Shown here piece after piece: positions 25,611 to 36,650 of a DNA stretch of 64,000 bases (its first letter is position 1; each line of letters begins with the position of its first letter). The stretch spans positions 26,331 to 90,330 of the forward strand of contig JAJEKB010001186.1 in the NCBI GenBank assembly GCA_022393335.1, in the 5' to 3' direction. Source of the stretch: Macrotrachela quadricornifera (lineage: Eukaryota; Rotifera; Eurotatoria; Philodinida; Philodinidae). Made by a program: the position numbers and the translations under genes. Under the pieces are notes generated by a model, which saw nothing but the letters and a program-made list of their open reading frames with translations, made no database searches and was not told the DNA's origin.

Positions 25611-26222
25611 CTAAAAGGGACATTTAATGTCTGGAAAATTTTGTTGTATAGTTTTTGTTAAAAATTGATAAGTGATTGTTGTTTTATCAGGTACACCAGA
25701 GATACTTGCTGTTGCAATAAAATCTGCTGGACGTTTTAAATCAGAATTTGATGCACGTAATGTCATTGATATCTCACCAGTAATTGGTGTATCAATCCGA
25801 ACTAATGAACATTGACTATCCCATCTTACGATTTCGGTATTTAACCAACTAGTACAATTCATTGTTTCCGAAAAAATATTAGTACATTCATGTGTATCTG
25901 GATCAATTAATGCTTGTGGATAGGAACTATTTTTATAAGATACTCCATAAAATATTGCATTTAATCCACCTGTATATGATTGCCAATTACGATAACCTAT
26001 AATTGTTTGCATATTTTCATCTGTCACTGGTTGTATAGTATAGATTCCAGAAACGGGCGATGTATCGAAAAATCCATTAAAAGTATAATTAAATGTAGTA
26101 CCAATTGATGGTAACATATGCTGAGGAAAAAATAGGAAAGGATCTCCATTTATTTTACTGATAATTACAATGAAAAGGGACAAAGTAATGAGAAAATTTT
26201 TCATGATTCTATTTATTTTCAA
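25611..26222 (-). CDS. Secreted glycoprotein of unknown family
   Basis: A single exon of 203 aa. The second Met (26204) gives the better signal peptide: MKNFLITLSLFIVIISKING, with cleavage predicted near ING-DP; the frame opens six codons earlier. The mature part has four cysteines (in ECTNIF, NCTSW, QCSLV and KCPF) that could form two disulfides, and several N-glycosylation sequons (NYT, NSS, NCT). Predicted mostly beta. No family recognised. Its single-exon structure and clean signal peptide suggest a small lineage-specific secreted protein. Confidence 0.7.
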   Translation of the reverse strand: MKINRIMKNFLITLSLFIVIISKINGDPFLFFPQHMLPSIGTTFNYTFNGFFDTSPVSGIYTIQPVTDENMQTIIGYRNWQSYTGGLNAIFYGVSYKNSSYPQALIDPDTHECTNIFSETMNCTSWLNTEIVRWDSQCSLVRIDTPITGEISMTLRASNSDLKRPADFIATASISGVPDKTTITYQFLTKTIQQNFPDIKCPF

Positions 26223-26288
26223 ATAAATATATAATACTTTTCGAATTTATTTTTATATTTAACTAAAATTTCTCAGCTGTTTTTTTTC

Positions 26289-26820
26289 TCAACATTGTAA
26301 TACTGATAACGCAAAAAAGTTAATCCTCGATTGACGAAAATAGTATTGAAGAAGCAAATCAATAGGAGACAATTTTTTTCTATCTAAAAAATAATAATAA
26401 AAAAGAGCTTTACATTTATTTTCAATATGTAAACCTTGTGCAAATAAATTTAATAAGGTTGAAATAAGTAAGCCAAACACGTCAGTTGACAAAATATTAT
26501 TCACATTCGTTTTATATCGAAATTGTAAACCAATTAAATTGCAAATCTTTGTTTTACCATCATCCATCACTTTTTTTGCTTTCTTTAGTGAATAGTAGAG
26601 GCGTAGCATACTCTACTTAATTGAGCAATCATNNNNNNNNNNTTTTTTTTCTAAAAATTAAAAAATAATCATCACTCTGTGATGAAATCAAACCAACGCA
26701 CCATAACAAACTATGATATAACACTCGAATACTGTGAATAATGGGATGGTAATTTTTACAGTGGTAGCTTGAACTAAGAGTTAAACCCATAGTCAGTTGA
26801 TTGCAAGCTAAATATAACAC
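26289..26820 (-). pseudogene. Possible coding remnant flanking an assembly gap
   Basis: Two minus-strand open blocks lie on either side of the 10-N gap. One at 26289-26609 contains NLIGLQFRYKTNVNNILSTD and LFAQGLHIENKCKALFYYYF; the other is about 26643-26820 (NQLTMGLTLSSSYHCKNYHP, VLYHSLLWCVGLISSQ). The composition is less AT-biased and more protein-like than surrounding chance frames, but I recognise no family and no splice pattern. They could belong to one broken gene; the gap prevents a firm reading. Confidence 0.3.
26633..26642. other. Assembly gap (10 N)
   Basis: Ten undetermined bases. Such round-number runs usually mark a scaffold join of unknown size, so order, orientation and distance across this point are less certain than elsewhere. 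Confidence 0.95.
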
Positions 26821-27477
26821 CTGCTGAACTATACATCACTCGATAATGATGTTCTGGTCATCAATTACATGAATTAATCTTTGTACATGGTTTGTTAGGT
26901 TTAAAAATTGGGTGTTTAATCATCTTTACTTTATAAAATAAATGTAAATAGAAAATTTCTGCATAATATATCATGACAAAAGCTATTCTTGATATTGTTA
27001 ACACAGAGATATAAAGATAAAATTGATTGCTATTCAAAAAAGTAAATCGATTTTGAAAAAAAGAAGAATTTTTTCTGTGATAGATAGATAGATAATAGAC
27101 GATATTAATATCTCAGTTATATTTTTTCTCATAAATAATAGTATGAGAATATGTGATCTGGTTATCGAAAATGAAGACACTATATGAAAAAGTTGTTATA
27201 GTGCAATCTCTGCAGAATTAAAATGTGAAATAAGATATACCTATTGTTGCTGATTCCCTAACAAGTTGTCTTTGTTACGCATATCTAAGTATACTTTAGG
27301 ATTATGTCTTACTTTTGAGCATAAAATTTTAACAGCAAAATACTCTATCGATATATTAACTAGGCCTGAGATAAATATGACATGTGATAGTCTCGAATTA
27401 GCGTTTCTCACACTTTATAATGGCTCCTAGAGCTTGTTTGTACCGGTCCGCACAATGAGTAATTATTCCCAGTGCCA

Positions 27478-28057
27478 GAATTAAAAAGGGACGAGTGTAA
27501 GGCAAATATCTCGAGATTGACAATATTTAACGATCTGCGGTTTTTACTAATTGAAAGAGAAGAAGTCAGGACATCTTTCTCTCCAATAATGTATAAGACA
27601 AAGCCCTTTTAAAAGTACTCATCTTCAAAAAACAAGAAAAAGAATGTATGAAAATGACCTACTATCTAGATAAAATTTTGATTTTGATCTTCGACTTAGG
27701 TAGAGGAACTTGAGTTCTATATTTCAAGATACAATAAGTCTTTTGATCTTTCATTATATTTTCCACAAGAAGTTAAGCTATTATGATGAGAAATGCGAAA
27801 AATGAGTAAAAAGTCATAAAAATCCCCTATTATTTGTGCATATAAAGAGATGATTTCATCTGTTCAACGTTAGAATATAATACAACAGGAATTTGCATTG
27901 TATTTTGAACATGATTACTTTTTACAGGATTTAATCTTACAGATTATTGGAGAAAAAGACGTTCTGACTTCTTCTCTTGCAATAGGTAAAAACCGCAAGA
28001 CGCTAGTGATTGTCAAATTCGAAACATTCACCTTACACTCATTCTTTTTTTAATTCT
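27478..28057. repeat. Long foldback (inverted-repeat) element
   Basis: The left arm, about 27478-27599, is complementary to the right arm, about 27935-28057, with scattered mismatches. Matching blocks include GAGTGTAAGG, TGCGGTTTTTAC, AGAGAAGAAGTCAG and CTCCAATAAT, so the arms are about 120 bp. The loop of about 330 bp has no coding sequence. Structure fits a foldback element or large MITE; ends and target duplication were not resolved. Confidence 0.65.
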
Positions 28058-28937
28058 CCGTTAAAAGTCCCTTCAATATCCTCTTTTAGATCGTATTTCA
28101 TAAAATTATAAAAGAAAATTCTTGTCTACTCATATTCTGCTTACTCCAATGTATCAAATTTTTAAAACATTCGTTAAAAATAAAATCAAAGATTTATATT
28201 AAAAAATTATTTACTGTTTATTGTCTTTATCTCAAAAATATATGCATTGATTTTTTTATATCACAAAAAACAAAAAATTATTCATTTTAATTTTCGAAAT
28301 TAGGCAAACTCTTTTTATTTATTTATATTCATTTTGGGAAGGTAACTTCTATGTATGATCATTTTTTCATTATTTACTATGAAAGAATATGGAAACAAAC
28401 TGGCATCCTAGTTCTTAAAAATTTAATTGCTAAGTTGAGACAAAATAAGAATTGCAAAATAATTATAGCTTATATAGAAGATTTATTTAGGAAAACTATT
28501 AAAAGATTTGGCATTGGTTTATTATGCTCTCCCAAATTTTTTAAAATTTTTTCTGTACTGCCTTAACTTTTAGCTCGTTACCTTAGAAATTCTGTCATAC
28601 TGATCACAGTATTAAGCTAATTTCGTCAATCATTTTGTGTTTATTTCGAACTTAACTATTAATTGGTGTATTCATATAGAGTTCGTTATCTTCATGTATG
28701 TTTTATGCTTTGATGCCATGATTATCGGTTTTTTCCTTTCGTTTTTTTCTTCTCTTTCCTTGCATATGCGATATATGTTCGAATTTTCCATTCTTGTTCA
28801 TCAGATATGTTGAATTCTTTCCCTGTTGACAACTATTCTACTCTCTTTCTATGCGTAGGGATCACTATGATTTATCTCACAGTTCTAGCTGGATCACTTC
28901 GTGGGTAATTCCTCAACATAGAAAGTCTATTATCCTA

Positions 28938-30034
28938 TTGAATTGGTAAGAAATTTTTTGCATTTTTTTTCGAAAATTTTCTTTCTGCTTTTTGACTAAA
29001 AGAATAGAACTAGCTTTTAACAATGTATGCTCCATCACTATCTACGGCTTGTTGCTAACGCTACGGTAGGAAAAGAATACCGCATTCGTAAAAGTCCTGG
29101 AATTTTGGCCAAAGAAGTTTTGGAGATCCATTTTTACGTCGTTTTCGTCGTCGAATTTTTTCTCGCGTAAATGACTAGACAGAGAACGAAAGAAATAGTA
29201 GTATGTAGGAGCCAAGTTTGGGAAATAAGGCGGATGTGAAACGGTAATCTATCCGAGCTCCAATAATTTTTGGCGCGTCTACTTTGCAAAATGAGGTCTC
29301 GTGTTGTTATGTAAGAAGTAAATTCGGTCCTTTGAGGGTAATTTCTGCACCTGTTTGGTTAGCTCTTACCCTCAAGACGTCTGCGCGTGCAGTTAATGTA
29401 CAGTGTCCACTTCTCATCACCAGTAATAAGATTGTGGAGCCATACGTAGTTGCGATGGGATGTCATTAATTCCATACAAACGTCAACCATGTGTTGCTGA
29501 TGATGCGGTGACGACTCATATAGTATTCAAATTCTGTATTTTCACGTTTTGTCTACTTCGTGCAGATGTGTTTTCACTGTAATATGAGAGCACCCAAGTT
29601 ACTCTGCTAAACACCGTATAGTCAACTGAGGATCTTCTTCAATAAGCTCCATTAAGACTTCCATATCCACTTATAGTGATCTTTCGGTGTGAGGTAAATT
29701 GTCGAGTTTGAAGTTACCATTCTTGAACCGATGGAACCAATGTTAAGCTGCACGGATGGAGAGTACATCATTGCCCATCGTCCGTCCGCACATGTTGCTT
29801 GTTGATTTCGTTGCTTTGCGATCCAAGCGGAATTCATGAAGAAGAAGCACTCGGAGCTCTCAACAAGATATCATCATTTCTAATTCGAGATCAACATCCA
29901 TGTCTACAGTTTTATTGTTGTTCAAAAGATATTCATACTTTCTATATATATCTTTGGTATGGAAATTTCTAGAACTTTCTCGATCGTTCTAGGAAATTTT
30001 TGAAAAAAACGCGAAAAATTTCTTACCAACTCAA
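28938..30034 (-). mobile_element. Mariner-like element with TIRs and TA duplication
   Basis: The left end TTGAATTGGTAAGAAATTTT and the right end, in complement TTGAGTTGGTAAGAAATTTT, match over about 30 bp with few differences. TA is present outside both ends (28936-28937 and 30035-30036). The length of 1097 bp is a little short of the usual about 1.3 kb for mariner. A decayed transposase lies inside on the minus strand. Confidence 0.85.
29000..29895 (-). pseudogene. Decayed mariner transposase
   Basis: Fragments in different minus-strand frames follow mariner order. An N-terminal helix-turn-helix trace (LLLHEFRLDRKATKSTSN) comes first, then WFHRFKNGNFKLDNLPHTER, then LMELIEEDPQLTIRCLAE and LGCSHITVKTHLHEVDK. 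A catalytic-region trace LITGDEKWTLYIN follows at about 29420-29480. Frameshifts, stops and loss of the C-terminal catalytic part show that it is dead. Confidence 0.75.
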
Positions 30035-30477
30035 TAGTTATTTTTGTTTTGTGTACTCGGAAAACTCTCTATGTAAAAAAGAAATAAAGCTTGAGCTTGA
30101 TGAACCAACATAAATTTAGGCTAGCTCAATGGTGGAGAAGATCTTTCCGTATCGAGTAAGTCGTTTCAAGGTCAGTTTCACACTACATTTTGCAGTTTAG
30201 TGAAAATCGGTTGCTATCCAGTTGAAAAAAATTGTTTCGACATCTTGGAAAACTTGATACGTTTGCTTCTATATTTTCCAAGAATTCATAGAGTACTATG
30301 AGATTTAAACAATTTTTGACAATGTTTATGAATATTCCTGTGAATTTTCCTATTCATATAATACACTCAAGTAGAGAATACTGTTGTATGAAATCGATTC
30401 GTTTGAAATCAAATAGAAGAAAACGAAGCATGGGAAATGTGATGAACATGTAATTTTAAAATAAAATGAAAGATTAC

Positions 30478-30651
30478 CTGATATGGTTGGTAAGCATCGA
30501 TAATTTTATTGATCTTTGTACAAACATTATGGCATGAAAAGATAATTGTCGTAAGCGAAAGATTATCGAGAATTCGAAAAATCAATTCCACTGGTAATGT
30601 TTGGAGTGATGGAGCCACCTTCTGAGAAGTTGATGCGATTGCCTGTGACAT
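30478..30651 (-). pseudogene. Orphan F-box exon
   Basis: A 58-codon exon starting MSQAIASTSQKVAPSLQTLP and continuing VELIFRILDNLSLTTIIFSC, then CTKINKIIDAYQPYQ, ends at a GTAATC donor. This is an F-box helix bundle (LPxELxxxILxxLs...). No acceptor and continuation (substrate-binding repeats) could be found downstream on the minus strand, so the gene is either truncated or its remaining exons have decayed. An acceptor-like CACAG inside the first codons means the true start could lie in an upstream exon. Confidence 0.5.
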
Positions 30652-31623
30652 GAATATATTTCGCTTTAATGTATGTGTTTTAAGATAGTTTCTTACCTTA
30701 TAAATGTCCTCGTGCGTGTGTGCTATGTGTCATTGAATACCTTGTCAGAATCCAACTCCTTATCTGTGTAGGTAACTACCAAAATATGATGATAACAACG
30801 CAGTAAGAAATGCTGATAGAAGTAATTAGATATTATCTTGAAAAGAGACAAACCAAAGTTTTCGAAAAGAATGGAGACTTAAGGTTCATTCCGCACCCAA
30901 AAATTTATTTTTGCCTTCGAGCATCCAAACTTAATGAAACTTTCAGGGTAAATGAATCTTGGGTTGGGCACTTCGTGGTAAAATTTTCAGATCGAAATAT
31001 TATGCTTTTTAAGAGCTAGTGCCAGATTAAGGATCAAAATCAAGATGTTCCTGCGTACCAGATTTCTCCGCCATTTTAAATTTTAGTAAGTTCGGGTTGG
31101 TTTCAAAATGTAGCCAAGACTTAGGGCTGCAACCTAACAGAGTCTGTTTTTTAAAGAAGTTCTTCAGCAGAATATGAAGTCTTGAAGGTTTATGTTCTCA
31201 AATATTTTCGTCTTAACTGGTATAAATCATAAAATCAAAAAATCTGGCTCTGTTAAATTGTAGTGTAAGTCCGTAGCTCTGATTTAAAATAAACTCGGGC
31301 TTTCTAGCTTTTAAATTAGCGGAAAAATCTGGGATACACGAAAACGTAAAGACAAAAATCCTCACTTTGAGAAAAACGCAAAATATTTTTTGAAAGTGTA
31401 TTTTATGACTTTTCATCAGATAAATATTTTTCTATCATTTTAAACTATAAAAGACACTTTGAACTCATTATGACTGAAGGTATTACGACAAAAATTTATT
31501 AGCCGGTTTATGTGAATGAATCTAAAGATCAGATTTAGAAAGTGATATATGATGAATGAATAATGTGATAATAGTGTAACTAGTATTTTCAAAAAATAAG
31601 ATAATGATAATCGTATTGGATGA

Positions 31624-31935
31624 TCAATCATCAGCATCTGCTTCGTAGATATTGGTAATGTCATCATCCAATAGTTCTAATGTAAAATCATTCATTACCA
31701 ATGTAATATCGTTCACAATGCAATCAAGGTTTTCGTCTTTTCGGGTATATTCAATGCCACGATCACTTTTATCTCGCTACGTGATAGAATCAAAGTCAAG
31801 ATAACATGCTGTATAATAAAAAGAAATATATTTTACCGATACAAATGGAATTATTCGAAAGACGTCGCTTTTCTTGAATAAAGGCTTTTAGAAAAGCTTT
31901 GTAAAACCATTAAAACCCATCGTAAACAATATAAA
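31624..31935 (-). pseudogene. Two-exon remnant of unknown protein with in-frame stops
   Basis: On the minus strand an exon containing WFYKAFLKAFIQEKRRLSNN, then SICI, ends at a GTAAAA donor. After an acceptor (TATACAG) comes ACYLDFDSIT, a stop, then RGIEYTRKDENLDCIVNDIT and DFTLELLDDDITNIYEADAD before a final stop. The splice is in phase, but at least two in-frame stops interrupt it. The acidic C-terminus looks coding-derived. Family not recognised. Confidence 0.4.
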
Positions 31936-32624
31936 CTATAGTGCATTCGATAGCAGACGTGATGCTCTATCAGATACACTATTTAGAAAAAAATCGATAA
32001 ATTTTGTCAAAATCACCTTTTTTTAAGTAGAGAGTGGGTCTTAACGAACAAATGTGATGAATAATTGCATATCAATATATTCATATTGATATTCTTGACG
32101 CGAAACACTTCGATTATCATCGAATTATAGTTATTCTCTTCACTACAAAAAAGCATTACTTCTCTTTAAATGCAGCGATTAACTTTCGTGGCACACAAAA
32201 TTTGTCGTTTCTTTTTTCAATAATATAAATAAAATATTACAATATTATTTTGACCAAACGCGGAATAATAACTGCACAGTTGGCCAGTCTAAAAGATGAT
32301 GCTAGAGGGTGTAACCAATTGAAAAAACTATTCAGATATCCGAAGCCACTCAATAGCTTCGAACGAGTTTTTTCTCTTTTTTGTGCTTAAACCGTTTCGT
32401 TTTTAAGCAATCGTCGTGAGCATAGTCGCCTTCAATCTTTTTCATGAAAAGATGCAGTAAAAGACCCTCTACAAAATGACTTTTTGATTAACTTCGCTAG
32501 CTCATATAAAAAGAAAGTTATAAGCTTAGAAAAATACCTCATAAAAAATAAAAATCAATTATGAGTTTTTTAGAACAGCGAAAATAGTGGACTAGTAAAG
32601 CATGAACATTTTTTCAAGCCTTCG

Positions 32625-33201
32625 AATGTGGTCGTTACTTGCACCAGTTCCGGAAAACTCACGTTGTCCTTAGTTGAATGTTGGCGTGATCAAGTGCTCC
32701 TTCCATCGCTGGAAAAACAAAAAAAGTTTCTATTTATCTCTGATTGTTGGGGAGGACAGATGGATGGGAAAAGGTTATAAGATCACATCTCAAAATTGCA
32801 AGACTTCAGATATCGAAAAAGCTACAGGTCAAATTCAACCACTGAATGGCTTTTTTAGTTGTCAGATGAAAATGGTTCCTCGTCGAATCTACGATCGTGT
32901 AATGCTTGATGAACTTGACATCAACATGAGCGAATGCAATAATATCATCCGTCTCCCGTCTTTGAATCACAATCAACTATCAACTGAAACTTTTCATCGG
33001 ATGATTCAATATGCTTGGTACGCTAGTGGTTATACGGACATGTATCCAAATTCTTTCAAAACAGTGGCCGAGGTGTGTTTCTCATTAGACGTTGCCATGT
33101 GTGCTGCCCCATCCTGTGATGCGATACCTTTTATTTGCTGTAGTCGATACGATAAACCACTCTGTTTTACTCATTTTTTCTTGGCCCACCACTTTCACTA
33201 G
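32625..33201 (+). pseudogene. Decayed CENP-B/pogo-like DDE transposase, copy 2
   Basis: Reads TSSGKLTLSLVECWRDQVLL and then an Asp-containing FLFISDCWGGQ motif. After a frame change it continues TGQIQPLNGFFSCQ, YDRVMLDELDINMSECNN, QYAWYASGYTDMYPNSFKTV and VCFSLDVAMC, ending in a Cys/His tail CCSRYDKPLCFTHFFLAHHF. It aligns block by block with copy 1 at 12015-13370 but covers only the C-terminal half. The frameshift near 32770 makes it non-functional. Confidence 0.65.
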
Positions 33202-35044
33202 ATTTCTTTCGAAAAACCATTGTTGTTTAGAACGGCATCAGAAATTAAATGCGAATTTGAGATACATTTTGAGCTCATAAACAAAGAATAGAATCAAAAT
33301 AAACAGACCTTAATCTAGTTCTAAACGCAGACCAGGTCAAACAAGTAGAGCATAAAAAAGAAAAGAAAATTTTAACCATTGATATTTCACTATTTTCAAA
33401 ACAAACAGTGATACATTGTCTCGTTCTTGTTTCCTCATATTGTATTGTAAAAAAACAATATCTTTGGAAGAAAGGCTTTAGGATCCATATCCTTTTGATC
33501 TTTTTCATATCTCATCAAGGTCTACTTATGACCAAAAATGTGGCTCAAACTCTTTGACCACCTCAGACCGTTCCCTCGAAAGTTTTTTCGAAAAAAGAGA
33601 AAAAAAAATATTTACTCTTCTCGATAATGTTATCCAACCAAAATCTCGTTTACCAAATTTTAACTGGGCAAATTGAAACTGCAATAATGTCAATTCACAT
33701 AAAAACATGGTGCTCCCTTTGCACACCGTCAACAATATCACACTTCAACAATACGCCAATCCAAACAAAATCTCCTGCATACAACAACAGCAACCGCACG
33801 ATAAAATCTACTAAAAAATAATACCATCTCTCATGTTTCTAGAATTCCATCAACCAGTTAACCAATAATACTAAGAACGCACGAATAACAGCAACGACAG
33901 AAAAGGAAACCATTGGAACAAAAGAGTATGAAACCATATCAGTAAATAATTAGAACTCATTCTATAATATGCACTACTATTGACACTGAATTGACCTAAC
34001 TTTCATAAATATTTGAATAAGCAAAAATATACATTTGACTGTATAAATTAATCGCTTTAATGTAATCTGATTGTCATCGATTTATTGTAAATTATAATAT
34101 AGGATAGTTCAGTCACTTTGTGATCAGTTTTTTTGTATCCTCGTTATTACGTTTTTCTGCTGTTTTCTTGTTCACATTTAACTCAATATTCATTGTGTAG
34201 TGTATGTATCTATAGTCTATAGGTTGATATTAGATGTTTTTCCTCCTTTTTCTAATTATTTATTATTGCTGATTATTTATTATTTTCATTATTCTCTAAT
34301 ACTTCCATTGAGAGCATTGATGTCCCAGTGTAGATCCCTCCGTCATACGACCATCTTTAAAATCAAACATTTTATGACATCATGATAAATTGTTTCGCAT
34401 TCATAACGAGCTATTATTTTTTTAGACAAGGATCAGCGAATTCATCAGATGAGCACTACTCGTGCTATATAATGTATATGAAAGATTGTGCATTGACGCA
34501 TTTGATGAGATTTTTGAGTCAACATTTTATCTTTTCGTTTACTTTGAAAATTGCACTTTTTGTAATCAGAATCGCAAACATATTAGATTAGATATGAAAA
34601 GCAAATATTTTAGGTGAACTTATCGAACTTTGCTTGACAGAACATTAAATTACACCCATAGTATGATATCATAGTAAAATCCCAATAGAGAACTGTTTAA
34701 AAAGATTATAAATACGAAAAGAAAAAAACCAAAATGATTTATTTATTTTATAAAAAAAAAAGACAGAACAAACAGAAAAGAAAAACTAACCACAAGAGAA
34801 CAGCTAATATCTATAATAAAATAACAATAGTCTCTCAATGAAATCCAACATAAATATATAACCGAAAGACAATATTGTTTTTAATTGACCTCGTTTGTTT
34901 ATTGTATACCATTGCAATGAAAAAGAAATATAAGTACTTACTTGTTTGAATGCTAAGATAAAAAACTAGGTCTTAATTTTAATTCAATTGGTGGTGATTT
35001 TTTTTCTGTTTCTAAAAAAATAAAAAAAATTTAAATCGATTTAT
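33202..35044. other. Intergenic, no gene seen
   Basis: AT-rich region with only short chance frames. The part near 34700-35040 is the 3' flank of the ZC3H3-like gene. No inverted repeat or transposase trace recognised. Confidence 0.5.
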
Positions 35045-36525
35045 TTATTCTTTTTGAGCACCTTGATTTAATGGAATATAAGCTGGCATTATACTTGGAA
35101 GAAAAGATGATTGTTCGTCCATTCTAATATATAATATAAAAAATAAAGACTTTATAAGTAAGAAAAAATATGAAATTTTACTTCGAAGAATTTGGTTTAG
35201 TTTTTAAAATATTATTTTCATTTCGTTTTCGTCGATGAGTTAAATGACATTGTTTACCACGAACACATTGACCGGTTGATTCATATTGTGGACATAATAA
35301 GACATGTTGTTTTGAACACTGAGATTTAGTTTTTTTTAAATTTAAATAAATAAAAACAAAAAAAAAAATAAAACTTTCTCCTCACACACCTCAATTCCTT
35401 TTGCACAAAATCCTTGAACAAAATCTTCGCATAGTTTAGCATCATGTCCAACATAAGAATGGGCATATGGACAATTATCTTGACCGCAAGCACCTTTAAT
35501 AAAATAAGAACATGTAGGAACTTTTCCAGGTGTTAATTCATGTGAATAAGGACATGAAGAATTTTTACAACGTCCATTTAAAAATCTATATAACAAAAAA
35601 ACTAATTCTTATTATTAATAGATTTAAATTAACATACTGTGTACAAACAGCAATTCGTGTACGATCATGAATAAATGGACATTTATCACCACGATGACAT
35701 TTACCAAAGCGATTAAAATAAATACAATTTTTTTTCTTTTTTAATGTTGTAGATTTTTTCTTTGCATTTCTTAAACGATAACGTCCATTACTTATTTGAA
35801 TACTACGTTGAAGAAGAATACTATAGATTATATTAAAAATAATTAATTCAAATTAAAATATATGACAAATAAAAAAAATACTTGGCCCGTGTTATTATTG
35901 GTCGTTCGACTTTTTTTATTGGAATTGATGATGATAAAATTTTATTATTATCAGAATCAGAAACTATAAAAACAAAAAATAAAAATTTTTTTTTTAGATA
36001 AATTTAAAATATCACCTAAACGTTGAAGACATTTGCCATTAGGATGTGTTTGAAATTTAATACCACGAATACGTACAAGACATTTTGATAATGAAGCACG
36101 AGGTTTACGTTTATTTACACGACCATTAATTAAACTTGGAATTAAAATCTTTCGATGATCAAGTTTAAAACTATATAAAATATTAAATTTTATATTCAAT
36201 TATATTACCAACAAATTCTTTATACGAACTTATTACTATCAATTTTTTTTAAACTTGTTCTAATCCATTTATATTTATTTTCTATATTTTTTGCTATTAG
36301 TTTTGATGATTTATCTAAACTTTTTGATCTAACAATTGTAGGTTTTGGTGGATTAATTATTTGTTGTTGTTGTTGTTGTTGTTTAGTTTTATTTCGAATA
36401 ACTTTAAATTGTGATACAGATCGATTTATTTTTGTTTCTGATAATTTAACAAGTGTTGTCGTTGAACGAATAACTTTAAAACGAGTTCGATGAGAATATG
36501 GTTGATGATAAGTAGAAAATTCCAT
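35045..36525 (-). CDS. ZC3H3: ZC3H3-like CCCH zinc-finger protein
   Basis: Multi-exon gene on the minus strand, start MEFSTYHQPYSHRTRFKVIR at 36525, stop at 35045-35047. After a basic, Gln-rich N-terminus and a KYKWIRTSLKKI segment comes KCLVRIRGIKFQTHPNGKCL, the short motif that precedes the fingers in ZC3H3. Five tandem CCCH fingers follow: CIYFNRFGKCHRGDKCPFIH, CTRFLNGRCKNSSCPYSH, CSYFIKGACGQDNCPYAH, CEDFVQGFCAKGIECSKQH and CPQYESTGQCVRGKQCHLTH. The fourth finger is completed across an intron. A short tail ends PSIMPAYIPLNQGAQKE. Known: ZC3H3 links mRNA polyadenylation with nuclear export. Inferred: nuclear RNA-binding factor with the same role. Finger number, spacing and the preceding motif make other CCCH families (CPSF4, ZC3H4/6) less likely. 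Confidence 0.9.
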
Positions 36526-36650
36526 CTATAATTAACAAAAACAAAATTTTTCAATTTTTTTTTGTTATAACGCTTAGTTTGTCCTATATAAATAAAGAAA
36601 TTTTTTATAAACAGATGAAAAAAAAAACAAATTTGTTTTTTTTTTTGAAA

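Noticed and set aside
36360..36382. TGTTGTTG trinucleotide repeat
   Set aside because: It is the coding poly-Gln run of the ZC3H3-like N-terminus, not an independent repeat element.
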